Source of the DNA: Deltaproteobacteria bacterium
GTDB lineage: Bacteria > Desulfobacterota > Desulfobulbia > Desulfobulbales > Desulfurivibrionaceae
DNA: 64,000 bases
Direction: 5' to 3'
Assembly: GCA_013349295.1 (NCBI GenBank)
Contig: DUZW01000010.1
Span: 1-64,000, forward strand
Below the pieces are notes generated by a model. The model had not been told where the DNA came from, did not search any database, and worked only from the letters and a program-made list of their open reading frames with translations. The translations under genes were made by a program, and so were the position numbers. This document shows, piece by piece, positions 46,728 to 57,090 of this stretch; within the stretch, counting starts at the first letter, position 1; every line of letters begins with the position of its first letter.

Positions 46728-49067
46728 ATGGTATACAAATTCGCTTCCTTGCTGAAAAACACGGGGCCACCATACCACATGAAATTCAGGCTTACCTTTC
46801 TCGCCCTTGGGATTCTTACCCTTACCTCCATCATCGCCGGCGGAGTCGTGTATTTCCATGCACTCAACACCATGGACCATAACCACGCCAAGGAAATGGC
46901 CAGGGATGAACTCAGCCATCTCGACCAATCCATTTCTCCCGCTCTGAAGGCTAACCAAAAGGCCGTAGCGGTTCTGGCCGAGATGTGGTCGATCCGAAAT
47001 TTTTTCACCAGGCAAAGCCCGCAAACCTTGGCGGAGGCGCAGTCAACGCTGGATGATTTCCGTGAGGCTTACCACGCCAGACGCTGTTGCCTCATCAACC
47101 GGGACGGGCTTGTTGTCGCCGCCAGCGTCGGGGAAAAAACCCCTGTCCGGATCGGCGATGATTATTCCGGCCGCCCTTTTTTCCAGCAAGCGCTGGCAGG
47201 GCATCCTTTCACTGCCATGGTTCAAGGGATCACCAGCAAAGATCCGGCCATCAACCTGAGCCATCCGATCTTATCCGAGAATACGGTGCTCGGGGTCGTT
47301 CTCCTCACCATACCCCTCTCCGATCTTGAGGAAATCCTGACCCGCTGTGACGGAATCATTGCCCTGACCGACCAACACAATATCATTATTGCCTCCAACA
47401 AGCAGGAATGGCTCTTCAAGGCAATGGCGCCCGCCACACCGAAACCGCTCGCGGATGAGACCGAAACCGGGCTGAGCACCACCAAGCCCCCCGCGCAAAT
47501 CCAGATAACCTTTGATGAGTCCGACAACACAGCCCGTTTTTCCGACGGCAACGAATATTTTTTTTCCCGTGCCCCCCTGTCGTACTCACCGGGTTGGCAG
47601 ATCAACTATTTCCGGAAACACGACCGGCTAAACACCCGGGCTTACCAGGCGCTGCACGGCAAAGCAGGAATACTCCTCGCCGGGACGCTCCTTTGCATCC
47701 TAGGCGTGATAGCCTATCTTTTCCGGCAGGCGGAGATCTTCTTGCGTCAACGGGAGCAGGCGGAAAAAAACCATAAAGCAGCCAATCTTTTTCTCTCCCA
47801 GATCCTGGATGCAGCCGCCGACGGCATGCGGGTTATCGACAACAATTGCAATATCGTGCAGGTCAACGAAACCTTTGCCGCCATGACTGGGATGGAACAA
47901 AAAGATATCCTGGGGAAAAAATGCCGGGATATCTTCCGGGGGGCTCACTGCAACACCGAAAACTGCTCCATGCGGCAAATACAGGCCGGCAAAAACCGGA
48001 TTGAAGTTGAAACCCACCAGGAAAGTCAGGCAGGGAAAACCCTGCCCTGCTGGCTTATCGCCGTTCCTCTCTACGACACAAACGGCGAGCGCATCGGCAT
48101 ACTGGAAAGCTTTCGGGATATCTCCCAAAGGATTAAAACCGAGCTGGCCTTAAAAAAATCCCTTCACAACGCCCAACTGATGACCGAGGAGCTGACCGTA
48201 TCCAACAAGCTCCTGTACCGTCAACAGCATGAACTTGCGCTGGCCCACGCGAACCTCAAACAAAACCAGGCCCAGATCCTGCAACAGGAAAAGATGGCCT
48301 CGGTGGGTCAGCTGGCTGCTGGCGTAGCCCACGAAATCAATAACCCCATGGGCTTTATCTCAAGCAATCTGAGCTCGTTGGCAAAATACCTGGAGCGCCT
48401 CACCGGGTTTATCCGGGCCCTGGAGGAGAAACTCCCGCAGGAGCCCCCGGACGAGGAACTTGCCGCTCTGCGCAAAGAACTCAAGATTGACTACATCATG
48501 GAGGATGCCGTGCAGCTGGTGGAAGAATCCCTAGACGGCGCGGACCGAGTCAAAAAAATCGTCCAGGGGCTCAAGAATTTCTCCCGGATCGATCAGGCAG
48601 AGCGATTGCCCGCCGATATCAACGAATGCCTGGACACCACTCTCAACATCGTCTGGAACGAACTGAAATACAAATGCGAGGTGAACAAGGATTACGGGAA
48701 GCTTCCACTCACCGTCTGCAATCCGCAACAGCTCAACCAGATGTTTATGAATCTTCTGGTCAACGCGGCCCAATCCATCGAAACCAAGGGAGAAATCAGG
48801 ATCAAGACCTGGGCCGATCAGGATTGGATACACACCCGCATCAGCGATACCGGCTGCGGGATCCCCCAAGACAAGATCAATCGGATATTCGAGCCTTTCT
48901 ACACCAGCAAGGAGGTCGGCAAGGGCACGGGGTTGGGGTTGAGCATAGCCTACGACATCGTGTTAAAGAACCACAAGGGCGATATCCAGGTCGAAAGCGT
49001 TGAGGGCAAGGGCACAACCTTCACGGTTAAAATTCCGCTGATTGCCGCACTGTCTCCAGAGCAATAG
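46728..49067 (+). CDS. Sensor histidine kinase (dCache-like, PAS, HATPase)
   Basis: N-terminal TM plus extracytoplasmic sensor; [78 protein letters not shown]. Confidence 0.93.
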   Translation: MVYKFASLLKNTGPPYHMKFRLTFLALGILTLTSIIAGGVVYFHALNTMDHNHAKEMARDELSHLDQSISPALKANQKAVAVLAEMWSIRNFFTRQSPQTLAEAQSTLDDFREAYHARRCCLINRDGLVVAASVGEKTPVRIGDDYSGRPFFQQALAGHPFTAMVQGITSKDPAINLSHPILSENTVLGVVLLTIPLSDLEEILTRCDGIIALTDQHNIIIASNKQEWLFKAMAPATPKPLADETETGLSTTKPPAQIQITFDESDNTARFSDGNEYFFSRAPLSYSPGWQINYFRKHDRLNTRAYQALHGKAGILLAGTLLCILGVIAYLFRQAEIFLRQREQAEKNHKAANLFLSQILDAAADGMRVIDNNCNIVQVNETFAAMTGMEQKDILGKKCRDIFRGAHCNTENCSMRQIQAGKNRIEVETHQESQAGKTLPCWLIAVPLYDTNGERIGILESFRDISQRIKTELALKKSLHNAQLMTEELTVSNKLLYRQQHELALAHANLKQNQAQILQQEKMASVGQLAAGVAHEINNPMGFISSNLSSLAKYLERLTGFIRALEEKLPQEPPDEELAALRKELKIDYIMEDAVQLVEESLDGADRVKKIVQGLKNFSRIDQAERLPADINECLDTTLNIVWNELKYKCEVNKDYGKLPLTVCNPQQLNQMFMNLLVNAAQSIETKGEIRIKTWADQDWIHTRISDTGCGIPQDKINRIFEPFYTSKEVGKGTGLGLSIAYDIVLKNHKGDIQVESVEGKGTTFTVKIPLIAALSPEQ

Positions 49068-49103
49068 CTTGATGCTTGCGCGTGCCGAAACATACAATAT
49101 TTC

Positions 49104-50350
49104 ATGACCGAGAACCCCATGGAACTTACAACCCCGCCCGCCATTCTCGCCGTTGACGACGACCCTGCAATTCTAAAAACTATTTCCCTGCTACTTACCA
49201 AAGAGGGTTATGCCGTTTATACTGCGGAAAATGGGGCCAACGGCCTTGAGATCCTCAAAAAACAAGCCATCGATCTCCTCCTCCTTGACATACGGATGCC
49301 GCAAATGGATGGGCTTGAGATGCTCAAGCTGGCAAAAGAATACGATCCGAACATTGCGACAATTATTCTTACAGGAATAGTTAAAAAAGAACTCCTGACC
49401 GAATTAATGCATCTCGGGTGCTACGGCTACATCCTCAAGCCCTTCGCCAATACTGAGATTGTGCTCAACGTCGTCAATGCCCTCAGAAGACACAAACTGG
49501 AACTGGCCGACAAGAAGCAGCAGGAAACCCTTGAGCACCTGGTTTCACAACGGACCCGGGAGCTCAAGGACTCCCAGAACAGAATAATTCAGCAAGAAAA
49601 AATGGCCGCCATCGGATGCCTTGCCGCCGGCGTTGCCCACGAAATCAACAACCCTGTCGGTTTTATCATGAGCAACCTGGGATCCCTGGCAAAATATCTG
49701 GAAAAAATAAAGCTGTACCTGGCGGATCTGGAAGCCGATGAGGAGGCCTCTCAAGATCCAGAGGCGAGAAGACAGAGGCGTAAAAATCTAAAGATTGATT
49801 TTATCCTGCAAGACATTGAGGGGCTTATTGCGGAATCTCAAGACGGCTGCAATCGCATCAAAACCATTGTCAGCAACCTGAAATGCTTCTCCCGAACCGA
49901 CAAGGAAGAAGCGCAGCTGGTCAATATCAACGACAACATCGAGACTACCCTCACCATCGTTTGGAATGAACTGAAATATAAGGCACAGGTAGTGAAGGAA
50001 TTCGGAGAGCTTCCTCTTTCCCGCTGTCTGCCGCAACAACTCAACCAGGTGTTTATGAACCTGCTGGTCAATGCCGCGCATGCCATGGAAAGCCAGGGCA
50101 TCATCACCATCAGGACCTGGACAGAGGACAACGCCATCTTTATCTCCATTACCGACACAGGGAAAGGTATCCCCAAGGAAAATCTCACAAAAATCTTTGA
50201 GCCGTTACCACCAAGGAGGTGGGCAAGGGTACCGGGCTGGGCTTGAGTATCTCCTACGATATCATCAAAAAACACCAAGGCGACATCAGCGTGGAAAGCG
50301 AGCTCGACAAGGGTACCGTTTTCACTGTGAAGCTTCCGGTGCAGGAGTAA
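49104..50350 (+). pseudogene. REC-histidine kinase gene with frameshift near 50204
   Basis: ORF reads REC and kinase until KIFEP then [13 protein letters not shown]; the +frame continuation reads [47 protein letters not shown] to 50350. Confidence 0.75.
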
Positions 50351-50631
50351 TGATACCCTGGATCCAGCCGCATGGCTTTCTCCTGGCGATTGGCCAACAC
50401 CAGGGACGAAAGGGGCGCTGGATGGTTGTTACAAGATATGATGTCCTCATTTCAGTCTGGACGACAGACCCAGGATGACGCATGCCGAGGGAAAAACAAC
50501 CCCGGCTATGCTTGAGCAAGCATCAAATTGGCAGGAGATCGGAGGGAATCCACTCGGGAAACCCAAAGAACCTCTGTCGTCACGTTTTCGACGTAAAACG
50601 AACACCAACAACAGGTAGGGTGGTGCCAGCC

Positions 50632-51843
50632 ATGATAACGACGAAGACAATCACTATATTGATGATTGAAGATGAACGGTTAACCGCCGACCTGATGATC
50701 AAGATACTAACCATGTATGGCGGTGATCAAGTTGTTGTCCTGCATGCCGACACATTGGCTGGCGGGTTGCAAATAGTGGCCGACGGCGGAGTGGATCTCG
50801 TGCTGCTCGACCTGAACTTGCCGGACAGCGCGGGCTTGTCGACACTGCGAAAGCTGCACGATGCCACCTCGGATATTGCAATCATTGTCTTGACGGGGAT
50901 GAGAGATGAATCTCTTGCCATCCAGGCGCTACAGATGGGAGCTCAGGATTATTTGATGAAGGGGGATATCAATGGTCCGTTTTTGCTCAAGACCTTACGC
51001 TACTCCCTTGAACGCAAACAGTTTCAGGAGGAATTAAAAAAACATCAGGCCCAGATGATACAGTATGAAAAGATGGCATCCATAGGCCAGTTGGCCGCCG
51101 GAGTAGCTCACGAGATTAATAATCCTATCGGCTTTATTTCCAGCAACCTCAGTTCGCTTGATAAGTACGTGGAACGGCTTCTTGAATTTATTGAACTGCT
51201 CTCCGCCCAAAGTGTACAGAGCAGTAATGGTGGTGGCGCCGGAGAGGTGATTGCCGCAAAGCGCCGGGAGCTTAAGATAGATTTTATTTCAAATGACATC
51301 AAAACCTTGATCGCTGAATCGTTGCAAGGTACTGAGCGGGTGAAGCATATCGTGCAGGATTTGAAGAATTTTTCCCGGGATGAGCAGGACACGGCAACTT
51401 TTGAAGATATCAACGATATCTTGGAAAGCACCCTCAATATGGTCTGGAATGAATTGAAGTACAAGGTGACCCTGAAAAAAGAATTCGGCTCACTGCCGAA
51501 AACAAGATGCAACCCTATGCAGCTCAGTCAGGTTTTTGTCAACCTTTTGGTGAATGCGGCGCATTCCATCGCGCACCAAGGTGATATTATAGTGAAAACC
51601 TGGCAAGAGTCCGGAGGGATTTATGTGACAATCACCGATACTGGTTGCGGGATTCCGGAAAATATTCTGCCGCGGGTGTTTGATCCCTTTTTTACCACAA
51701 AGGAGGTGGGTAAAGGCACGGGCCTTGGATTAAGTATTGCCTACGAGATCATCACAAAAAAACATAATGGCGAGATCACGGTCGCCAGCAAGGTGGGCAA
51801 AGGAAGTACTTTTAGCATCAAAATTCCGGTTGTTGAGGAGTAA
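50632..51843 (+). CDS. REC-histidine kinase
   Basis: [80 protein letters not shown]. Confidence 0.92.
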   Translation: MITTKTITILMIEDERLTADLMIKILTMYGGDQVVVLHADTLAGGLQIVADGGVDLVLLDLNLPDSAGLSTLRKLHDATSDIAIIVLTGMRDESLAIQALQMGAQDYLMKGDINGPFLLKTLRYSLERKQFQEELKKHQAQMIQYEKMASIGQLAAGVAHEINNPIGFISSNLSSLDKYVERLLEFIELLSAQSVQSSNGGGAGEVIAAKRRELKIDFISNDIKTLIAESLQGTERVKHIVQDLKNFSRDEQDTATFEDINDILESTLNMVWNELKYKVTLKKEFGSLPKTRCNPMQLSQVFVNLLVNAAHSIAHQGDIIVKTWQESGGIYVTITDTGCGIPENILPRVFDPFFTTKEVGKGTGLGLSIAYEIITKKHNGEITVASKVGKGSTFSIKIPVVEE

Positions 51844-51881
51844 TGGAAACAGGGAGTCGATAACACGGATTTTCTCTTGTA

Positions 51882-53015
51882 TTATCCGTGCCAGGTTGTC
51901 ATGGAAAAGCCCTTGTCCCGGAAAAGGGTAAGACATGCCTGCGCAGCACTTTGGTCGTAGATTTCACCTGTATTCTTTTCGATCTCGGCAAGAGCCAGAT
52001 CGAGACCTGGGGCAGGGCGGTAAGGGCGGTGGGAGGACATCGCCTCCACCACGTCGGCAACAGCCATAATCTTCGCCTCTAACAATATCTCGTTATTAGC
52101 CAAACGGTTCGGGTACCCGGACCCGTTAATTCTCTCATGGTGCTGCAGCACTATTTGTGAAATCGGCCAGGGGAATTCTATTCCTTTCAGGATATCAAAT
52201 CCGACCTGGGGATGGGTATGGATTAATTCTCTTTCAATGGAAGACAATCTCCCAGGCCGGTTGAGGATTTCCGCCGGCACGTATATTTTCCCCAAATCAT
52301 GGACTATCCCGGCCAGGCGTATGCCTTCGATGACATCCGCCGACAACCCCATCTCCCCGGCAATCGCACAGGCCAATTCCGCCACCCGTTTCTGATGTCC
52401 CGCAGTATAGGGGTCTCGCGTCTCAACCGCCATGGCCATGGCTCTGACGGAACCATCAAGCGCCTGTTCAAGCTTCTTGACCAGTTCTTGCAACTGTTCC
52501 TCGTTGTGCCTGATCTGTGCTGTTTTCTCATAGACCTTGCTTTCAAGTTGCCGGGTCAAAAGCACGAGTTCGTCGTTCTGTTTTCGGGTAACAGCATGCA
52601 GTCTCTTGTTTTCCTGCGATACGTTGTAATGGTTAAGCGCCTCTCTCACAGCCAATACCAACTCGGAATTGTTAAACGGCTTGTTGATAAACCGGAAGAT
52701 ATTGTTTTTGTTGATGCCCTCCATCATGACATCCAGGTCTGCATAGCCGGACATAATTATCCGGATAGCATCAGGCCATCTCGCTTTGACTATTTCCAAA
52801 AAGTCTGTCCCCTGCATTGAGGGCATTTTCTGATCCGTGACAACTACGGCAGCAACACTCGTCTCAAGCCTTTTCAGCGCTTCCTCGGGGTTGTCGAAAA
52901 CACAAAGATTCAGGCCCTCTTCATCGGCAAAAATCCGTTCAATCGCCCGAAGAAGGTGATTTTCATCATCAACGAAAAAAATATTATCCACGCGCCACCT
53001 CTTTCCCAACAACAT
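51882..53015 (-). CDS. Response regulator with HD-GYP domain
   Basis: REC IFFVDDENHLLRAIERIF; HDLGKIYVPAEILNRPG; QHHERINGSGYPNRL. Confidence 0.94.
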   Translation of the reverse strand: MLLGKRWRVDNIFFVDDENHLLRAIERIFADEEGLNLCVFDNPEEALKRLETSVAAVVVTDQKMPSMQGTDFLEIVKARWPDAIRIIMSGYADLDVMMEGINKNNIFRFINKPFNNSELVLAVREALNHYNVSQENKRLHAVTRKQNDELVLLTRQLESKVYEKTAQIRHNEEQLQELVKKLEQALDGSVRAMAMAVETRDPYTAGHQKRVAELACAIAGEMGLSADVIEGIRLAGIVHDLGKIYVPAEILNRPGRLSSIERELIHTHPQVGFDILKGIEFPWPISQIVLQHHERINGSGYPNRLANNEILLEAKIMAVADVVEAMSSHRPYRPAPGLDLALAEIEKNTGEIYDQSAAQACLTLFRDKGFSMTTWHG

Positions 53016-53193
53016 GATTCTACGAGATTATTTTATCTTTGACGATTTTCTCCATCGAGCAATCCAAAACCTTATAATTTATTATATCACAATGGCTCTC
53101 TTTTTAAAAACCTTGTCGCCGCAAAAACCACGAAACAGGAATCTGTTCATCGCAAACTGCGGGATGATGCGCAGAAGGTGCCAGCCGAGGCTC

Positions 53194-53378
53194 GCGGAAC
53201 TCCGCAACCGATTGAGAATCAATCATATTTGGGTCAAAGGGAGAGATCAGAATCACAACCTGGGCCGCATTGAATTTCATATACCCGTATCAGCGATACC
53301 TGCGGCAGTATCCCCCAGGATAAGATTCAACGAATCTTCGAGCAGTTCTATACCGGTAAGGAGATGGGCAAGGCATGA
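53194..53378 (+). pseudogene. Decayed histidine kinase remnant
   Basis: AELRNRLRINHIWV, KGEIRITTWAALNF and, in another frame, YTRISDTCGSIPQDKIQRIFEQFYTGKEMGKA* match successive segments of the 46728-49067 kinase. Confidence 0.75.
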
Positions 53379-53426
53379 CGCCTGCCCCGGCAATCGAAGG
53401 ATGTTAACAGAATTCCAAACACACAT

Positions 53427-54197
53427 TCATCCCCCCAACGGCACCAACTCCACCTCGCCCCAGGCGCCCAGCTCCTCACCCCGGATGATGACCACGCCCA
53501 AAACCCCCGACACAGCGGCGGCCTTGCCCAAGGCGAGCTCAAGGCTCTGACCCGGTTGAACCGCGTTGCCGGCGAGGGTGGCGACCGCGTCGGCCAGGGC
53601 GGTATCCTTGGCCAGCACCGTGACGGAGTCGGCCTCGCCCAGACTCAGGGAGTGTCCCACGGTGCCGGACGAGGTGCAGATGCCGAGGGGCATGCACCCG
53701 GCCGGAATCTTCAACCCCACCCTATTGCTGAGCGGCGAGGTCCCGGCAAAGATCCCGACCACGCTCTCCTGGTTCCGGCAAAAATAGATGTCGCCGCCGT
53801 TTTCCACCACTACTTCGCCTGCGCCCGCAGCCAAAAGATCCAGCCCGACATACTCGGCGATGGCCCCGGCCACCGCAGCCATGGGGCCGACCTCCGCGGC
53901 CAGACCTGCGGCGAGCATCCGTTTGACAATGGGCGGAGCCATGGGATCGAGGGGCAGAGGAGTAAGGGATTTCAGAAATTCAGGATGGCAGGCGATATAG
54001 CTTTCCAGCTGGCTGCGATACTGGATTACAGCATCGCCGGCCCTGTCGCGCAGCTCTTTTCCAGCAAGGATCTGCAAGTCCGTTTCCCGGATTCGCACCT
54101 CGAAAGCGATCAGGTCGCCATGCGCAACACGGTTCCGATAGGTCCTCTTGCGGTATGAACAGGGGGCCGGATGTTTCTTTTTTCTTTTGACGGTCAC
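53427..54197 (-). CDS. UPF0280 family (ApbE-like) protein
   Basis: KRTYRNRVAHGDLIAFEVRIRETDLQI; GPMAAVAGAIAEYVGLDLL; VVENGGDIYF. Confidence 0.9.
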   Translation of the reverse strand: MTVKRKKKHPAPCSYRKRTYRNRVAHGDLIAFEVRIRETDLQILAGKELRDRAGDAVIQYRSQLESYIACHPEFLKSLTPLPLDPMAPPIVKRMLAAGLAAEVGPMAAVAGAIAEYVGLDLLAAGAGEVVVENGGDIYFCRNQESVVGIFAGTSPLSNRVGLKIPAGCMPLGICTSSGTVGHSLSLGEADSVTVLAKDTALADAVATLAGNAVQPGQSLELALGKAAAVSGVLGVVIIRGEELGAWGEVELVPLGG

Positions 54198-54306
54198 GGC
54201 ATGACTGGTATGGTGAGGGGTTATGGGAAGAAGAGATTAGCGGCAGTATAGCGGAGAAGAAGACAGGCAGCAAGGAGTTCCCTACCCCCCGGCAAACAGG
54301 CTGAAA

Positions 54307-54936
54307 ATGGACGGAAACAAGCAGGCGCGGCTCATCCTTTTTACCCGTTATCCCGTACCGGGCCGGACAAAAACCCGGCTGATTCCAGCCTTGGGAGCAG
54401 AGGGCGCAGCCGGGCTCCAGCGGCGGATGAGCGAAACACTTATCGCCCATATGGCACAGTTTGCACACAACTATCCGGTTACCCCGGAAATTCGCTTTAC
54501 CGACGGAAATCAGGAAGCCATGCAGAACTGGCTTTCCAGCGATATCCCCTGTGTGGCCCAGGGCGATGGCAACCTAGGCGACCGTCTGCGCCGGGCTTTT
54601 GCCCAGGCCTTTGCCCAAGGTGTTGGTCGGGTGGTGGTTATCGGCGCTGATTGCCCCGGCCTCTCCCCTGCCCTCTTTGCCCAAGCCTTTAATGCCCTTG
54701 CCCGGCAGGATCTGGTGCTCGGGCCGGCCAGGGACGGCGGCTATTATCTTCTTGGCCTCCGCCGCCCAGCTCCCTCTCTTTTTTCCGATATCCCCTGGGG
54801 CAGCGGGGAAGTCCTGGCCGCGACCCTGAAACAGGCGCAGGCCCTGAATCTTACAACCCATTTCCTGGAAGCCCTTGCCGATGTTGACCGACCGGAAGAC
54901 CTGCGACATCTCGATCATCATCCCGACCCTCAATGA
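54307..54936 (+). CDS. TIGR04282/DUF2064-type glycosyltransferase-like protein
   Basis: LILFTRYPVPGRTKTRLIPALGAEGAAGLQRRM; VVIGADCPGLSPALFAQAF; GPARDGGYYLLGL. Confidence 0.9.
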   Translation: MDGNKQARLILFTRYPVPGRTKTRLIPALGAEGAAGLQRRMSETLIAHMAQFAHNYPVTPEIRFTDGNQEAMQNWLSSDIPCVAQGDGNLGDRLRRAFAQAFAQGVGRVVVIGADCPGLSPALFAQAFNALARQDLVLGPARDGGYYLLGLRRPAPSLFSDIPWGSGEVLAATLKQAQALNLTTHFLEALADVDRPEDLRHLDHHPDPQ

Positions 54937-55606
54937 GGCGGCGTGTATCGGTCAAACCGTGACCGGACTGGTCGGAGAGCCGGGGGTGGAGGTGATCGTG
55001 GCCGATGGCGGCAGCCGCGACCATACCGTGCCCCTGGCCATGGCAGCCGGAGCAACGGTGATACCCGCCCCGGTCGGTCGCGGGAGCCAACAGAATGCCG
55101 GGGCGCGGGTGGCAAGGGGGGGGGCGCTGCTCTTTCTCCATGCCGACACCCGACTGCCGGAGGGGTTTGCTGCCCCCATCCGCGCAACCCTCGACCGGCC
55201 GGGCATCGTGGCCGGAGCCTTCCGCTTCGCCATTGACGCCGCAGGCTGGCGCTTTCGGCTTCTTGAACATGGCACCAATTGGCGGAGCGCCTGGTTTGGG
55301 CTTCCCTACGGCGATCAAGCGCTCTTTCTGCCCGCCGCCCGGTTTCAGGCCATGGGGGGCTTTAAAGAGCTCCCCATGCTGGAGGACCTTGAGCTGGTTC
55401 TGCGCTTGCGGAAAATGGGGAGGCTCGCCCTGCTCACAACCCCGGCCCTCACCTCGGCCCGACGTTGGCAACGCCTGGGGCTTGTGCGCACAACCCTTGT
55501 GAACCAGTCGATTTTACTGGGGTTTTTTTGCGGAATCAGCCCGGCCCGGCTTGCCCGCTGGTATGGCGGGGACCGAAAGGAGAATGGCAGGTTCCTTGGG
55601 AAGTAG
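54881..55606 (+). CDS. TIGR04283-type family 2 glycosyltransferase
   Basis: ISIIIPTLNEAACIGQTVTGL; VIVADGGSRDHT; RGSQQNAGARVARGGALLFLHADTRLP. Confidence 0.9.
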   Translation: MLTDRKTCDISIIIPTLNEAACIGQTVTGLVGEPGVEVIVADGGSRDHTVPLAMAAGATVIPAPVGRGSQQNAGARVARGGALLFLHADTRLPEGFAAPIRATLDRPGIVAGAFRFAIDAAGWRFRLLEHGTNWRSAWFGLPYGDQALFLPAARFQAMGGFKELPMLEDLELVLRLRKMGRLALLTTPALTSARRWQRLGLVRTTLVNQSILLGFFCGISPARLARWYGGDRKENGRFLGK

Positions 55607-56086
55607 TTGCCGGTGCAGATTCTGGTCCGGAACAAAGGAAAGCAGAAAACCGGAACTTTTGGACAGATAGGGTGCGGCAAGAGAACCGGTCATGAGCGGG
55701 TTGGAATCCGCCAACAGCCCGGACATCACCATGAAGAGAACGGGAATAATCACCCCCGCCTTGACCAGCCCGAAAATCCCGCCCATAAACCGATCAAACC
55801 AGCCAAGAAGCGAGATGCTCATGACCTTTTTCAGCACAAAGCCAAGGGCCAGAACCCCGAAAAAAACCGCAAGAAAAAGCAAGGCGTAGGTCACGAGAAA
55901 ACAGAGCTGGGGCGAAGGGATCATCGAGGAAAGGCGCGGGCTTATCTGCTCGTAATAGCGCCCGGCAAAAAGATAACCGAGAATGAGCGCGGCCAAGGAG
56001 GCCAGCTGCCGGACGAAACCTATCCAGATGCCACGGACAAGAAAGATGAGAATGATGGCGATAACGCCGAAATCAATTGCGGTCAT
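55514..56086 (-). CDS. CvpA family membrane protein
   Basis: MTAIDFGVIAIILIFLVRGIWIGFVRQLASLAALILGYLFAGRYY; LLGWFDRFMGGIFGLVKAGVII. Confidence 0.9.
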   Translation of the reverse strand: MTAIDFGVIAIILIFLVRGIWIGFVRQLASLAALILGYLFAGRYYEQISPRLSSMIPSPQLCFLVTYALLFLAVFFGVLALGFVLKKVMSISLLGWFDRFMGGIFGLVKAGVIIPVLFMVMSGLLADSNPLMTGSLAAPYLSKSSGFLLSFVPDQNLHRQLLPKEPAILLSVPAIPAGKPGRADSAKKPQ

Positions 56087-56150
56087 GGTTGATCCCCTGA
56101 AACATGGTTTCTCACGCCCCCTTATACCGGTCACGACATTACAATGTTAC

Positions 56151-56276
56151 AGTTATTTTTGAACAACGGCTTAGGAGCCCTCAAAAATGTTGCTCTATTC
56201 CGGCCGGTCAGTTACGGCTTCTGATACCGTTTTAGCCACGCGCAATGCCAAGTTGTTTTTTAACAGCGGCTTACGG
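56151..56276. repeat. 25-bp imperfect direct repeat flanking ~75 bp
   Basis: AGTTATTTTTGAACAACGGCTTAGG at 56151 and AGTTGTTTTTTAACAGCGGCTTACGG at 56251. Confidence 0.6.
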
Positions 56277-56310
56277 CCAAGGGCAAGGTTTTTTACAACT
56301 GGAGGGAACA

Positions 56311-57087
56311 ATGGCGTTAGTCCAAGCCATTTTTGAAGAATACTGGCCACACTGGCAGCACCATTTTACCCCGGAGGCCCGTTTGCGGCTGGGGGGGGTG
56401 CCGCTTGCCGCCTTGCCCGCCCGCGCCGACATCATGCAACCCGGCTTGGCCAGTGAATATCTGAGTCCGGACGAGTTGGAGCAATGGCGCGGTTTTAACC
56501 TGGAAAAAAGACGCGCCGAATGGCTTGGCGGACGAATTGCCGCCAAATGGGCGGCTGCCGGGCTTCTGGGCGAAACCGCGATGACCTGGCGAAACCTTGT
56601 GATCCGTACGGAAGCGGGAGGACGCCCCTATGTGGCTACAGAGACTCACGCCGCCCCCCCGTTCATCTCCATCTCCCATAGCGGGCCGCTGGCCGCGGCC
56701 CTGGCGGCAAACTTTCCCTGCGGGCTCGACATCCAGGAACCGGGAGCCAAGATCCACACGGTCAGGGACCGCTTTGTCTCTCCGGAAGAAGAGGATATCC
56801 TGAGCGCCTCTCTTCCTGAATCATTTACAGAAACGGAAAGGCTCACCATGTTGTGGGCTGCCAAGGAGGCAATACGCAAAATGGTCCGAACCACCCCCCT
56901 GCCCGGGTTCCTGGAGATCCGTTTGCTTGCGAACCATGCCGGCTGCGGCACCCAGGCAGACCCCCTGACGCTGACTTTTGCCTCGAACAGGGATCAGGAC
57001 GGTTGCCCGCCGACCATTACCGTGCTATCCTTTTTTGCAGACAATCTGGCATGGGCCATGGGTTGTCTGCCCACCAGAAAGGAGTAA
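56311..57087 (+). CDS. 4'-phosphopantetheinyl transferase superfamily protein
   Basis: FISISHSGPLAAALAANFPCGLDIQEPG; LWAAKEAIRKM. Confidence 0.88.
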   Translation: MALVQAIFEEYWPHWQHHFTPEARLRLGGVPLAALPARADIMQPGLASEYLSPDELEQWRGFNLEKRRAEWLGGRIAAKWAAAGLLGETAMTWRNLVIRTEAGGRPYVATETHAAPPFISISHSGPLAAALAANFPCGLDIQEPGAKIHTVRDRFVSPEEEDILSASLPESFTETERLTMLWAAKEAIRKMVRTTPLPGFLEIRLLANHAGCGTQADPLTLTFASNRDQDGCPPTITVLSFFADNLAWAMGCLPTRKE

Positions 57088-57090
57088 CCC

